64,000 nucleotides of DNA from UBA6109 sp035366835 (GCA_035366835.1 DAOSIS010000017.1:1-64000); one strand, 5' to 3'; counted from the stretch's first letter, positions 39,498 to 48,570 are shown. Translations and numbers: made by a program. The notes: generated by a model not told the origin, from the sequence alone.

Positions 39498-39989
39498 ATG
39501 AAAAGATCTCTGCTGAAGACATTCGTGATTGCGGCCAGTTTGGTCGTTGGCTTGTTGTTTGGTCAGGGCGCATTTGCTGCTGCCGGACCGGGTGGACAGG
39601 TGATCGGAGAGGGGGGCAATCCGGGCGCGTGGACCCTGGATATGCCGGTGGCGGACCTGGAAGGGTTCAGGGGGAATGAGCCCATCGACACCTTCATGGG
39701 TACTGTGACGTCTGTGGGAAAGATGAAAGGCGTGAAAGACGGGGTTCAACTGACGCTGAAGGAGAGGGGCGGCAGCACATACACTGTGCTACTGGGGCCC
39801 GGCTGGTTCATCAACAATCAGTCCCTCAAGTTTGTCGCGAAGGACAAGATCGAAGTGAGGGGCAAGCGAGTGGGATTCAACATCGTTGCCTCCGAGGTTT
39901 CGAAGGGTGACTGGACCATGAGGCTTCGCAATGAGGCGGACGGCACGCCCGAATGGCAGTGCTGCTTCCTCCGCGAAAAAAAGATGTAG
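39498..39989 (+). CDS. Exported small beta-rich protein (OB-fold-like)
   Basis: A 163-residue protein with a clear Sec signal peptide (residues 1-27, cleavage after GAFA-A). The mature part has a Gly-rich linker, then alternating strands TFMGTVTSVGKM, GVQLTLKERGG, TYTVLLGPGWFI and DKIEVRGKRV, which resembles a periplasmic OB-fold. No enzymatic motif is seen. ATG 39498 follows GAGGAGGT, and a strong terminator at 40089 ends the unit, so it is a single-gene transcript. Function unknown. Confidence 0.75.
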   Translation: MKRSLLKTFVIAASLVVGLLFGQGAFAAAGPGGQVIGEGGNPGAWTLDMPVADLEGFRGNEPIDTFMGTVTSVGKMKGVKDGVQLTLKERGGSTYTVLLGPGWFINNQSLKFVAKDKIEVRGKRVGFNIVASEVSKGDWTMRLRNEADGTPEWQCCFLREKKM

Positions 39990-40088
39990 CGACAAGACCC
40001 GTTCTTTGATCTTGTCGGAGGAGGGAATCACATCGAAGTGAAGATCGTCGGCCGGGAGAAAGGCGATATTGATCGACCGGCGAAGAAC

Positions 40089-40123
40089 AAGCGGTTGTCC
40101 GGTGTCCGGGCAACCGCTTTTTT
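40089..40123 (+). terminator. Intrinsic terminator after the exported-protein gene
   Basis: AAGCGGTTG (40089-40097) pairs with CAACCGCTT (40111-40119), and CCGG pairs with CCGG inside, followed by a T-run. It lies 100 bases past the stop at 39989. Confidence 0.85.
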
Positions 40124-40187
40124 CTTGCAGTCTTTCTGCAGCGAGAACTCGATTTCTGATTTTCGGGGAAATACGGCGATCCACCCT

Positions 40188-42743
40188 TCAGGGCATGCTC
40201 GGGATCCGTCCGTCCGGTCTTGAAAGCGGTTCCGCCGAAAGGCCCGCCACCGCCCGGGGGCCGGAGCTGCCCAGAAGACTTTCCCAGGCGCCCGCCTTTT
40301 TGGGCGGGAGGGCCGCGCGCATCCTTCCGATGCGCAGCGAATTGCCGATGACGAAAAGGGAACTCGCCGCCATAGCCCCGGCGGCAACGATGGGGTGAAG
40401 GAGGCCGGAAAAGGCGAGGGGGATGGAGATGACGTTGTAGAAGAAGGCCCAGAAGATGTTCTGCCTTACGATGCGGAATGTCCTTCTCGAAAGCCGGATG
40501 CACTCGGGTACAAGCAGGAGGTCGTCCCTGATGAGAACGACACCGGCCCCTTCCACGGCGATGTCGCTGCCGCGGCCCATGGCCACCCCGGTTGTCGCCT
40601 GAACGAGGGCCGGCGCATCGTTGATGCCGTCGCCGACCATCATGACCCTTGTTCCCTGCTCCTCCATCCGTTGGATGAATTTCCTCTTCCCGACGGGGTC
40701 CACACCCGAAAGCGTATGGCCGATGCCGGCCCTCCGCGCGACGGCGCGGGTGGTTCGGTCGTTGTCCCCGCTGACGATCGAGACGGCGCAGTTCATCGTC
40801 ATGAGGTTCTTCACTGCGGCGGCGGCCTCGTCTCGCAGGCGGTCGGAGACGATCAGGATCGCCCGAAGCGAGCCGCCCCATCCCACGTACACGGCGGTGT
40901 CGCCATCCTTTTCACAGGACTCCACGATGTCCGGAAGATCCGCGCGTCCGGAGACCGGAATGCCGTTTTCCTCCAGCCAATCGGAATTTCCGATCGCCAC
41001 TTTCCTGGTTCCGACGTCCGCGGCGACGCCCCGCCCGGGCATCGCCCGGAAGCCCGAAACGACGGGCGGTACCGATGGGAGCGCCTTTGTCGCCGCCGCA
41101 ATGGCCCGGCCGATGCTGTGTTCGGACTTCTCCTCCGCCGCGCCGGCGATGGCGATGACCTCATCGCTACGGAGTGCCGGGTCGAGGACGACCGTTTCCC
41201 TCAGAAGCGGCCTGCCGGCCGTGAGCGTCCCCGTCTTGTCGAAGACCACGTGGCCGGTCCGGTCCGCGTTCTCCACCGTATCGGCGTTCTTGATCAGGAT
41301 TCCCTTTGCCGCCGCCACCGAGGCGAACATCACGAGCGCCAGCGGCGTCGCCAGACCCAGGCTGCAGGGGCAGGCGATCACCAGTACGGAGATTCCCGCC
41401 ATCACGGCGCGGTTCACCGGGGCACCTTGGGAAAGGTGAAAGACAAGCGCCGTCAGCGCGAGGACGAGGACGGCCGGGACGACATACCCGACGACCCGGT
41501 CGGCGATGCCCTGGATCTTCGGCCTTCCCGCCTGGGCCTCTTCGACGGCCCTGATGATGCCGGCAAGCACGCTCTTCTCGCCCGTCCCGGTCACCTGGAA
41601 GACGAACGAGCCGTAAAGGTTCGTGCTCCCCTCGATCACAGGATCGCCTGTGCCTTTCGGAACCGGCCGGACCTCACCGGTGACCAGCGATTCATCCGCT
41701 TCGGAAGCGCCACTGCGGACGGTTCCGTCCAGGGGGATCCGCTCGCCTGGAACGACTTCCACGAGGTCGCCCGGCTTCACGGATTCCAGGGGGACCACCC
41801 GCCGCCGACCGTCGGCGTCGACCGTCCTCGCTTCCCGGGGCCTCAGTTCCGCAAGGCGCGCGGCGGTTTCGGATGCCTTTCCCCGGGCAGTCGTTTCGAC
41901 AAGCCTGCCGAGGAGGACGAGGGTGACGATCATGGCCGACGTGTCGAAGTAGACCTCGCCGCCCGCAAACATCGAGCAGATGCTGAACGCGAAAGCCGCT
42001 CCCGTGCCGATCGCCACCAGCGAATCCATGGTGAACTGCAGCCGGACCAGCGAGCGGATCGCACCCGTGAAGAAGGGGCGGCCCGCATAGAGGAGAACCG
42101 GCAGCGTCAGGAACAGGGCGATCACCTCGAACGTCCGTTTCGTCGCGGCGTCGATACCCTGGAAGTAACCCGTGTACAGGGCGGTGCTCAGCATCATCAG
42201 CTGCGCGGAGACGAACCCGGCTGTCCCGAACCGGATGAGGAGGTCCCGCCGTTCCGCACGCCGCTCCCGGAACTGGCCGGACTCCGACCAGGGTCTGGGG
42301 CGGTACCCGATCGATTCGATCCGCCTCAGGATCTGTTCTAGGCTGACGCGGCCGGGATCCCACCGGACACGCGTCCGGCCGGTCGCGTAGCTGACGCTGG
42401 CGCGGTCGATTCCCGGTATTTTCTCCAGCATCCGTTCATTGAGCCAGACGCAGGAGGCACAGCGGATGCCGTCGATCACCAGATCGAGTTCGCATCTCCC
42501 CCCCGCCTGCCGGATCGATCCGGCGAAAAGGGAAGAAGCGGCGGCGCCGGCCGCAGGGGCGGGCAGCGGAGGAGCGCCTTCCCCGGTCCGCCGTTGGTAG
42601 AACCGGGAGAGTCCTTCTTCGTGGATGAGCCGATAGATGCCGCGGCATCCGTGGCAGCAGAAGATCCTGCGCCGGCCGCCGACTTCGTCGCAGACCGAAT
42701 CCCGATCGGGAAATTCGAGCAGGCAGTGGTCACACCTGGACAT
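40188..42743 (-). CDS. ccoI: Copper-translocating P-type ATPase, CcoI/FixI type
   Basis: An 851-residue P1B ATPase. The N-terminus has the cysteine-rich CcoI domain (CDHCLLEF, then FCCHGCRGIY), followed by an HMA domain (GIRCASCVW). Eight membrane helices include the CPC in VIACPCSLGLATP. The phosphorylation site is DKTGT, with GDGINDAPAL as the hinge. It exports copper across the inner membrane for the CuB centre of cbb3 oxidase. Its start overlaps the SafE-like gene by 14 bases. It is the last gene of the cbb3 operon. Confidence 0.93.
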   Translation of the reverse strand: MSRCDHCLLEFPDRDSVCDEVGGRRRIFCCHGCRGIYRLIHEEGLSRFYQRRTGEGAPPLPAPAAGAAASSLFAGSIRQAGGRCELDLVIDGIRCASCVWLNERMLEKIPGIDRASVSYATGRTRVRWDPGRVSLEQILRRIESIGYRPRPWSESGQFRERRAERRDLLIRFGTAGFVSAQLMMLSTALYTGYFQGIDAATKRTFEVIALFLTLPVLLYAGRPFFTGAIRSLVRLQFTMDSLVAIGTGAAFAFSICSMFAGGEVYFDTSAMIVTLVLLGRLVETTARGKASETAARLAELRPREARTVDADGRRRVVPLESVKPGDLVEVVPGERIPLDGTVRSGASEADESLVTGEVRPVPKGTGDPVIEGSTNLYGSFVFQVTGTGEKSVLAGIIRAVEEAQAGRPKIQGIADRVVGYVVPAVLVLALTALVFHLSQGAPVNRAVMAGISVLVIACPCSLGLATPLALVMFASVAAAKGILIKNADTVENADRTGHVVFDKTGTLTAGRPLLRETVVLDPALRSDEVIAIAGAAEEKSEHSIGRAIAAATKALPSVPPVVSGFRAMPGRGVAADVGTRKVAIGNSDWLEENGIPVSGRADLPDIVESCEKDGDTAVYVGWGGSLRAILIVSDRLRDEAAAAVKNLMTMNCAVSIVSGDNDRTTRAVARRAGIGHTLSGVDPVGKRKFIQRMEEQGTRVMMVGDGINDAPALVQATTGVAMGRGSDIAVEGAGVVLIRDDLLLVPECIRLSRRTFRIVRQNIFWAFFYNVISIPLAFSGLLHPIVAAGAMAASSLFVIGNSLRIGRMRAALPPKKAGAWESLLGSSGPRAVAGLSAEPLSRPDGRIPSMP

Positions 42744-43428
42744 GGATCCCTATCGCCCTTGTCAGAAAAAGCAGTCCCATGATGATGACCGCGAAGCCTC
42801 CGGCCGCGGCGAGCCGGCGCTTCATCCTGCCGCCGACGAATCCGATCAGCGAGGCGAACAGCAGCATGGCCGGAAGGGTGCCCAGGCCGAAGGCGATCAT
42901 TGTGGCCGTCCCCTCGAGGAGGCCGCCCGACCCCGCGGCGCCGATGAAGAGGGAATAGGAGAGACCGCAGGGAATAAGGCCCAGAAGGATGCCGAGAGGA
43001 TAATATTTCCAGTTCGACTCGGCTTCGACAATCAGCCGGGTGAACTTCAGCAGGCCGGCGCCCCTTGCCCAGGCGGAGGAGGGAAACGGCAGGAGGCCGG
43101 CGATCCGCAGGCCGGCCCCGACCATGAAAAGCCCGGCCAGCACGGATGCAAGGTTCTGAACCCCGGCGAGCTTCCCGGCGGTGTCGACGAAGGCGCCGCT
43201 CAGACCCATCAGGGCGCCCACAAAGGCATAGGCCGTGATCCGGCCGGCGCTGTAGGCAAGGCTCGGCCCGAGGGCGGCAAGGGACCGGATTCGGCCCTGA
43301 ACAGGGAGCGTGTAAGCGGCCGCGATGGGGCCGCACATCCCGATGCAGTGCCCGAAGCCGCCGAAGAATCCCGCGGCGAGGGCCAGAGGAAGGAGCGTAT
43401 CCACTATTTCACCCGGAAGGTAAACCAT
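42730..43428 (-). CDS. SafE/UreH-like membrane protein of the cbb3 operon
   Basis: A 232-residue membrane protein with six hydrophobic segments. GHCIGMCGPIA near the start and LIPCGLSYS in the second half are the cysteine motifs of the sulfite-exporter TauE/SafE-like (UreH_2) family found next to ccoI in cbb3 operons. It probably helps copper delivery or oxidase assembly. The start at ATG 43428 overlaps fixH by 25 bases and has no strong ribosome site, so translation is likely coupled. Confidence 0.88.
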   Translation of the reverse strand: MVYLPGEIVDTLLPLALAAGFFGGFGHCIGMCGPIAAAYTLPVQGRIRSLAALGPSLAYSAGRITAYAFVGALMGLSGAFVDTAGKLAGVQNLASVLAGLFMVGAGLRIAGLLPFPSSAWARGAGLLKFTRLIVEAESNWKYYPLGILLGLIPCGLSYSLFIGAAGSGGLLEGTATMIAFGLGTLPAMLLFASLIGFVGGRMKRRLAAAGGFAVIIMGLLFLTRAIGIHVQV

Positions 43429-43868
43429 GCCCGCTGCGGCGAGCCGTCCGGCCGGGCCGGGTGGCGGACGAAGGTATCGGCCTGCCAGAGCCCGTCGCCG
43501 CTCGGGCACTTCACGATGACCCCGCGCCCCCTGTAGATCCCGTTGCCCTGATGGGAGAGTTTCACGGTGTTGGGCGCCATGGTCATGCGGGGCATCGACA
43601 GGTCGACGGCCACGTCGCCGTCTGTCACGGGAACGCCGCCCTGCTTCAGGTCTACGCGGAAGACGACGGTCTTCATCGTCGCCACGGGTTTCGGCGTGAT
43701 GTCGAACGCGACGGTCAGGCCGGTTTCAGGGAGTTGCTTCAGGCAGGGGCCGAGGTCGATGGCGCAGTCGGCGGCCATGCCGCCGCCGACTGCGGGGAGA
43801 GGCGCCGCGGCCCACGCAAGAACCACCGCTGCCGTCGCGGCAGCGAAAAGGGCAGTCGGACTGCGCAA
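43404..43868 (-). CDS. FixH/CcoH-like protein
   Basis: A 154-residue exported or membrane-anchored protein (hydrophobic residues 8-25). The FixH-like domain shows VAVDLSMPRMTMAPNTVKL and GNGIYRGRGVI, a pattern shared with the copper-linked YtkA/FixH group. FixH is needed for cbb3 oxidase assembly. It lies between the P460 gene and the SafE-like gene, with which it overlaps. A cysteine-bearing insert (CAIDLGPCL) near the start is unusual and may bind copper. Confidence 0.82.
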   Translation of the reverse strand: MRSPTALFAAATAAVVLAWAAAPLPAVGGGMAADCAIDLGPCLKQLPETGLTVAFDITPKPVATMKTVVFRVDLKQGGVPVTDGDVAVDLSMPRMTMAPNTVKLSHQGNGIYRGRGVIVKCPSGDGLWQADTFVRHPARPDGSPQRAWFTFRVK

Positions 43869-43911
43869 ATCTCTCCCCCTCCATGAAGCGGCCGTCTGAA
43901 GGTGCCGCCTG

Positions 43912-44430
43912 TCACTTCACCGGCCCGGTCATCACGAAGTCATTCGCCTTCATCTCCCCATGACAGGCGATGCACTGACCGACCCTTCCCTCGGCTTCGA
44001 TCTTCCCGTCCGGGTCGAACAGGAACCAGTACCAGTCCCCTGCCTCGGGGTTGTATCCCTTGATCTTGATCTTGACGGCAAGATTCCTGAGTTTGCTGTC
44101 CGCATCGCGGTTTTCCATGACGATGAGGGAACCGAAGGCCATCCCTTGCCGCTTCCCGATCGACTGATAGGCAGCGGGATTGACATACCGGGTGAGAACC
44201 GGGCCGTGCGGACCCTTGGCCGGCGCGGCCGGCTCCTTGCCCGGCCAGAGCTGCCACCGGGCATAGGGTGTGTCCTTGGTCAGGTAGAGAAAGAACTTCG
44301 CCCCGTCCAGCCCGAATGCCTTGTAGTCGCAGGGGCGCGAATCGTCGCCGCCGGCAAGCCCCGCGACACCCGCTCCGACGATGAGAATGAGCAGCGACAG
44401 AAACGTCGTTTTCATGCTTCTTGAATTCAC
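43912..44430 (-). CDS. Cytochrome P460-family protein
   Basis: A 172-residue exported c-type cytochrome. The signal peptide is residues 6-27. A single haem motif is in QCIACHGEMKANDFV near the C-terminus, and YVNPAAYQS and GYNPEAGDWYW are P460/cytochrome c'-beta signatures. Some family members oxidise hydroxylamine or bind NO; here it may receive electrons or protect the oxidase. GTG 44430 follows GGGGGA; ATG 44415 is an alternative. The cross-linking Lys of true P460 cannot be judged by eye. Confidence 0.8.
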   Translation of the reverse strand: MNSRSMKTTFLSLLILIVGAGVAGLAGGDDSRPCDYKAFGLDGAKFFLYLTKDTPYARWQLWPGKEPAAPAKGPHGPVLTRYVNPAAYQSIGKRQGMAFGSLIVMENRDADSKLRNLAVKIKIKGYNPEAGDWYWFLFDPDGKIEAEGRVGQCIACHGEMKANDFVMTGPVK

Positions 44431-44433
44431 GAC

Positions 44434-44586
44434 TTATCCCCCTGAAACGGAATCTCCCCAGTACGCGACGAGGTAATAGATTCCCCAGACAAGCAGCACC
44501 GCGTAGATGACCATCAGCCAGGCCGGGACGCGCCCCTCGTAGGATTCCACGTCCGGTGCGTACCGTTCCTTCGATTCCTGCTCCAT
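44434..44586 (-). CDS. Small single-span membrane protein (CcoQ-like position)
   Basis: A 50-residue protein, MEQESKERYAPDVESYEG at the start and one membrane span (AWLMVIYAVLLVWGIYYLV). It has a short charged N-terminus in the cytoplasm and an acidic tail. It sits inside the cbb3 operon, three bases before the P460 gene. It may be a small oxidase subunit like CcoQ or the membrane anchor of the cytochromes. Its coding nature is supported by clean packing between genes. Confidence 0.75.
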   Translation of the reverse strand: MEQESKERYAPDVESYEGRVPAWLMVIYAVLLVWGIYYLVAYWGDSVSGG

Positions 44587-44688
44587 CGCCGCTCACCGCC
44601 CTTTCCCGATACGACCGTTGCCTGTCTGCTGCGGTACACGGCCGGGCGGCAGTCTCCGGCTGCGTACCGCAGCATGGCCGTCCCGTCT

Positions 44689-45141
44689 CTAATGCCTTCC
44701 GGGATCGAGTTTGCTGCCTCGGTTCGACCAGAGGATATAGGCCTCTAGTGCCTTCATGGCGTCCGAATCCGGGTCGAGCGTTTCCCCTTCGTTCGGTTTC
44801 TCGATGCACCAGTTGATCATGTCCCGGAGGGTCGAGAACTTGTTGATCTGCTCCTGGAACTTGGGGAACTCGTAGGGGTGCGTGTCGACGGCGAAGGGAT
44901 GGCACATGGCGCAGGCCATCCCGGTCCGTGAGAGTTTTGTCCCCATCTTCTGCTCCGTGGCGGCATCGCCATGGAACAGAAGATCACCGATCCGGACCTG
45001 CTCCATGAAGACATCCTCGAAGGCCTTGAGCTGTTCCGGCGTATGCTTGACCTTGTGGGCCTTGACGGCGGCGGCCCCGAAGAGGCCGATCCCCAGACAG
45101 ATGCAAAGACTGACCGCAAGACGCATCCAACCTTTTTTCAT
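44689..45141 (-). CDS. Exported monohaem cytochrome c
   Basis: A 150-residue protein with a signal peptide (residues 6-27) and a haem motif in ACAMCHPFAVDTHPYEF. KFQEQINKFSTLRDMINWCIEKP in the middle resembles SoxA/TsdA-type cytochromes. A second Cys (NWCIEKP) could be a haem or metal ligand. ATG 45141 follows AGGAGGAAG. It lies between the metallophosphoesterase and the small membrane gene in the cbb3 operon. Confidence 0.8.
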   Translation of the reverse strand: MKKGWMRLAVSLCICLGIGLFGAAAVKAHKVKHTPEQLKAFEDVFMEQVRIGDLLFHGDAATEQKMGTKLSRTGMACAMCHPFAVDTHPYEFPKFQEQINKFSTLRDMINWCIEKPNEGETLDPDSDAMKALEAYILWSNRGSKLDPGRH

Positions 45142-45215
45142 GGTTTCTTCCTCCTGCAAGCCATGCCCGGCGGCATGGAATCGATGTCATAAGCGCCCGA
45201 TCTCTCACGGGGCCG

Positions 45216-46325
45216 CTAGGGCCTGTCGGCAATGCGCGGGCTGAGGATCTGGTTCACGTTGTCGCCCGTCCCGGAATCGACCTGCGTCTGGGTGAAGATG
45301 TCCTTCCGCCACATCATGTATTCATGATTCACGCGCTCCGCAGCGGTCATCGTCAGTTTTCCCCATCCCACCCCGTCGAAGTGGTCCCCCGGATCGACCC
45401 GGACCATCGGGACGGTGAGCGCAGGGACCCCCTCGGGCGGGTAGGGCCAGTTCCAGGAGGTGGCGAGCATGCCGATCGACCGCATCCGGCCGATCTCATT
45501 GTACAGCACCTGGTGCGTATGGCCGTGGATGCTCGTCACCTTCGCGAAGGGTTCAAGAATCCGCTGCACGTCCCGCCAGTCGCGCACCCAGAAATTCCAG
45601 GGAGGGTAGTACTCGTAGAGGGGGTTGTGGCTGAAGATGATCACCGGCTTGTCCTTCGGCCAGTTCGACAGCGTTTTCTCCAGCCACTCCAGCTGGTCGG
45701 CGCCGACGCCGGCCCATGGCCCCGCCACCGAGCCGTCCAGGGTCGCCATGTGCCCCATCCGTTCCTGGGGCGTCATCTTCTTGGCGGACCAGTAGTCCGG
45801 CCCGCGGCTGATCGTGTCGAGTCCGATGAAACGGACCCCCTTGTGGTCGAAGCTCCAGGGTTGCTTTCCGAACAACTTCATCCACATTGCGCCCATATCC
45901 AGATACCAGTCGTGCTCTCCGGGGATGAAATACTTCTTGATCGTCAGGCTCTTGAGGAGCTCGGCGCCGAGCTGGAGTTCGACGGGATCGCCGAGCTGGG
46001 CCAGGTCGCCTCCGAAAATCAGGAAATCCGGAGCCGGCTTCATCGCCTTCACGTCGTTGATCGCCCGCTCCGCCTTCTCGACAAAGCGGGTGTTGAGCGT
46101 CCTGGGATAGAGGTGGGTGTCCGAAATCCAGGCAAAGCGGAACTCCTGTGCACCATAGGCGACGTCCAGCGTGCTGATGATGGGGAACAGCCCCTGCGAT
46201 ACCGCGCCGATGGCGGCGCCGGCAACGAGGGACCGGTGGATGAAGGTGCGGCGGGTTATCCCCATCGCGGCCGCTCTCTCCTCCGCATCCATGTCCTTTC
46301 CTTTGATCCTGTCCTGTTTGTCCAT
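45216..46325 (-). CDS. Tat-exported metallophosphoesterase
   Basis: A 369-residue protein. The twin-arginine signal is TRRTFIHRS near residue 25 and the leader ends at about 60. Metal ligands of calcineurin-like phosphoesterases are visible: SDTHLYP, GGDLAQLGD, PGEHDWY, FSHNPLYE and HGHTHQVLY. ATG 46325 follows AAGGAGGAA. Tat export implies a folded, metal-loaded enzyme in the periplasm. Placement among oxidase genes is unexpected; substrate unknown. Confidence 0.9.
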   Translation of the reverse strand: MDKQDRIKGKDMDAEERAAAMGITRRTFIHRSLVAGAAIGAVSQGLFPIISTLDVAYGAQEFRFAWISDTHLYPRTLNTRFVEKAERAINDVKAMKPAPDFLIFGGDLAQLGDPVELQLGAELLKSLTIKKYFIPGEHDWYLDMGAMWMKLFGKQPWSFDHKGVRFIGLDTISRGPDYWSAKKMTPQERMGHMATLDGSVAGPWAGVGADQLEWLEKTLSNWPKDKPVIIFSHNPLYEYYPPWNFWVRDWRDVQRILEPFAKVTSIHGHTHQVLYNEIGRMRSIGMLATSWNWPYPPEGVPALTVPMVRVDPGDHFDGVGWGKLTMTAAERVNHEYMMWRKDIFTQTQVDSGTGDNVNQILSPRIADRP

Positions 46326-46371
46326 GTCTTCCTCCTTCATTGACCCGATCCCGGTGCGGCGGGGGCGCAGA

Positions 46372-47103
46372 TCATTTTTTCAGTTCGACGGTGGGTACCG
46401 TCACCGTTTCGCGAGGTTTTACCGTTACGGGGATCTCTTTGGCGCCGGTGTACTCCTGCCAGATGACGAGGGTGTGATTTCCCGGCGGCACGTCGCCGAT
46501 CGTGAATGCCCCGTCCTTGCCGGTCATCATGTAGTAGGGGCTGTCCGCCACGTAGATCCAGGCCAGCATCCAGCCGTGGGCGTCGCATTCCACGCGGACC
46601 AGGCCCGGCCGCTGCAAGGGGCGCTCTACGCGCATGCCGCTCTTCGGCATGGCCACGTTGAACACCGTCGTTTTGATGAGAAAACCGTGCGTGTTGTGCA
46701 GCACCGGGTCATCATTGACGATCGCCACCTTCATTCCCGCCGGTATGACCTGAACCCGCGGATGGAACCGGCAGTCCTTGTTCACCAGCTCCGGCGTCTT
46801 CTGGGGCCGCTCCCATTTCTTTCCCTTCGCCACGCCTTTCAGGTAGACGATGGCCTCCGCGACCTTGTTCCCCGGACCGACGGCAACCTGGGCTTCGTCG
46901 CGGACGCCGCCGCAGACGTCCGGGTCTTTCGTCGGGATGACCTTGCGCGTCGGTACGCTGCCGTTGTACACGATGCTCCCCTTGATGACCCCGCCGTCCG
47001 GCACAGCCCCTTCCTCGTAGGCAACAGCCTCCGACGGCGGCATGCACGACAACAGCGCGGCCAGGATTGCCGCAAAAACCAAACCATGGGCTCTTTTCAT
47101 CAT
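46372..47103 (-). CDS. Exported cupredoxin-like protein with carboxypeptidase-regulatory-like domain
   Basis: A 243-residue exported protein (signal to about 28). The central part has the ligands of a type 1 copper site: His in LHNTHGF and the C-x2-H-x2-M set in ECDAHGWML. The C-terminal 70 residues (GKDGAFTIGDVPPGNHTLVIW) match a carboxypeptidase-regulatory-like beta-sandwich. It is similar to MauL-like methylamine-utilisation proteins. It could carry electrons or copper to the oxidase. Start ATG 47103 after GAGAGGTG. Confidence 0.82.
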   Translation of the reverse strand: MMKRAHGLVFAAILAALLSCMPPSEAVAYEEGAVPDGGVIKGSIVYNGSVPTRKVIPTKDPDVCGGVRDEAQVAVGPGNKVAEAIVYLKGVAKGKKWERPQKTPELVNKDCRFHPRVQVIPAGMKVAIVNDDPVLHNTHGFLIKTTVFNVAMPKSGMRVERPLQRPGLVRVECDAHGWMLAWIYVADSPYYMMTGKDGAFTIGDVPPGNHTLVIWQEYTGAKEIPVTVKPRETVTVPTVELKK

Positions 47104-47113
47104 TGTTCACCTC

Positions 47114-47290
47114 TCAGGAGTCCGTCTCGGGAACGCCGGTTTCTTCCAGCTCGCGCTCGAGCACCCGGTACTTCACATCCTCCGTGTCGTCCATCTGGCT
47201 CGACAGCACCGCCCAGACGAAGAAGGCCAGGGCGCTCAGCCCCATGCTCAGGGAAATCAGGAACCCGTAGACGACTGTTTTTTCAATCAT
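47114..47290 (-). CDS. ccoS: cbb3 oxidase assembly protein CcoS
   Basis: A 58-residue single-span protein. The helix ALAFFVWAVLSSQMDD followed by an acidic short tail with YRVLERE matches CcoS, whose hallmark is F-x-W-A-x-x-S-x-Q-x-D-D. It is required for cofactor insertion into cbb3 oxidase. Its ATG overlaps the ccoO stop by four bases. Confidence 0.88.
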   Translation of the reverse strand: MIEKTVVYGFLISLSMGLSALAFFVWAVLSSQMDDTEDVKYRVLERELEETGVPETDS

Positions 47291-48570
47291 CGTTTCCCAT
47301 CCGCGGAAAGGCTCAGGACGAAATAGGTCAAGGCCCACCCGTCCTCCGGGCCTGCAAAGGAGTCGCCGAACGAGGGCATCGGGGTGCCGCTCAGACCGGT
47401 CATGAAGGTCCGGAAAATGTCGCCGGGCCGTGGGCCGCTCTTGAAGACCCCCCTGGTGAAGTTCGCCGGCGGGATCTTGTTGCCGAAATCGTCGACCTGC
47501 TCCTCCGACACGGGGCCGTCGCCCCTGCCTTCGTGCCCGTGGCACTCCCAGCATTTCATTTCCTCGAAGACCTTCTTTCCTTGTGCGATCAGCTCCGGCG
47601 TCGGCTTCGGCGGCCGGCCGATCGGAATCGGCGCATCCGGCGGATACTGTTTGAAATCCGGGGAAAAGGTCTTGACGAAGTGGACGGCGTCCCAGCGTTC
47701 CTCCTCGGCCAGATTGAACCACGGCGGCATGGCGGTCCCGCGGATGCCGACCGTGATGGTGCGGTAGATGTCCGCATCCAGGGGGACGGACCCCGTGGGG
47801 GTCGTCCTGAACTTGTACACGCCCGCGGTAAAGTCGCGCGGCAGGGCGATGGCGAAGCGGACCGTCTCGGGGGCCGCACCCTTCCCGTCTCCCTTTTCGC
47901 CGTGGCAGCCGAGGCATCGCCGTTCATAGACGGCCTTGCCGTGGGCGATGGCGGCGGCGCTTTCGAGGGACGACGAGCCGCCCTCGGCGATCTGGTAAGA
48001 AAAGGCGTCCCGCCACCGGCCCTTGTTCATCCCCAGGTTCTGCACGAACGCCGTCACCGCCTGCCCGTCTTCGCTGAGGAGGCGCTTCCCGTCTTCCGGA
48101 TTGTCGTCGAAGAACCAGGTCATCCGCGGCATGACGGAATCGGGGACGACCATCCGGGGGTCGAAGAAATGCGCCGCATGCCAGTCGTCGCCGTATTTCC
48201 CACCCACCCTTGTGAGGTCCGGTCCGATCCTCCGCGTTCCGACGAGGTGGGGCAGGTCATGGGCGTATTCGCCGAATTCCGACACCGGCCCCCATCGCCG
48301 GTTCTCCCCCGCCGTCGGCCTGAGGTACTGGGAATGGCAGTACCAGCATCCTTCGCGCGTGTACACCTGCCTCCCCCTGAGGGTGAGACCGGCGTAGGGA
48401 GACGCCTCGGCCTTGAGCTCGGCCAGCTCGCCCAGGGGCGTTCGGACCGTTCTCGTGACGGTCGTCACGCGGTTCTCCTCCATCTGGTAGGGGAGGATCC
48501 CCTGCAGCAACAGCGCCAGGAAGAAGAATCCGAAACCCGCGACGAGCGCGACCGTCTTTGCCCGCTTCAC
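47287..48570 (-). CDS. ccoO: cbb3 oxidase subunit II (CcoO) fused to two cytochrome c domains
   Basis: A 427-residue protein, about twice the normal CcoO length. Residues 1-200: one N-terminal membrane helix, CcoO-like YTREGCWYCHSQYLRP (haem 1) and VVPDSVMPRMTWFF. After a linker, two more class I cytochrome c domains follow: RRCLGCHGEKGDG (about 235) and MKCWECHGHEGRGDG (about 350), with Met ligands probable in GTAMPPW and GTPMPSF. The fused domains probably replace CcoP, which normally brings two haems and is absent here. Overlaps ccoN and ccoS by four bases each. Confidence 0.92.
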   Translation of the reverse strand: MKRAKTVALVAGFGFFFLALLLQGILPYQMEENRVTTVTRTVRTPLGELAELKAEASPYAGLTLRGRQVYTREGCWYCHSQYLRPTAGENRRWGPVSEFGEYAHDLPHLVGTRRIGPDLTRVGGKYGDDWHAAHFFDPRMVVPDSVMPRMTWFFDDNPEDGKRLLSEDGQAVTAFVQNLGMNKGRWRDAFSYQIAEGGSSSLESAAAIAHGKAVYERRCLGCHGEKGDGKGAAPETVRFAIALPRDFTAGVYKFRTTPTGSVPLDADIYRTITVGIRGTAMPPWFNLAEEERWDAVHFVKTFSPDFKQYPPDAPIPIGRPPKPTPELIAQGKKVFEEMKCWECHGHEGRGDGPVSEEQVDDFGNKIPPANFTRGVFKSGPRPGDIFRTFMTGLSGTPMPSFGDSFAGPEDGWALTYFVLSLSADGKR

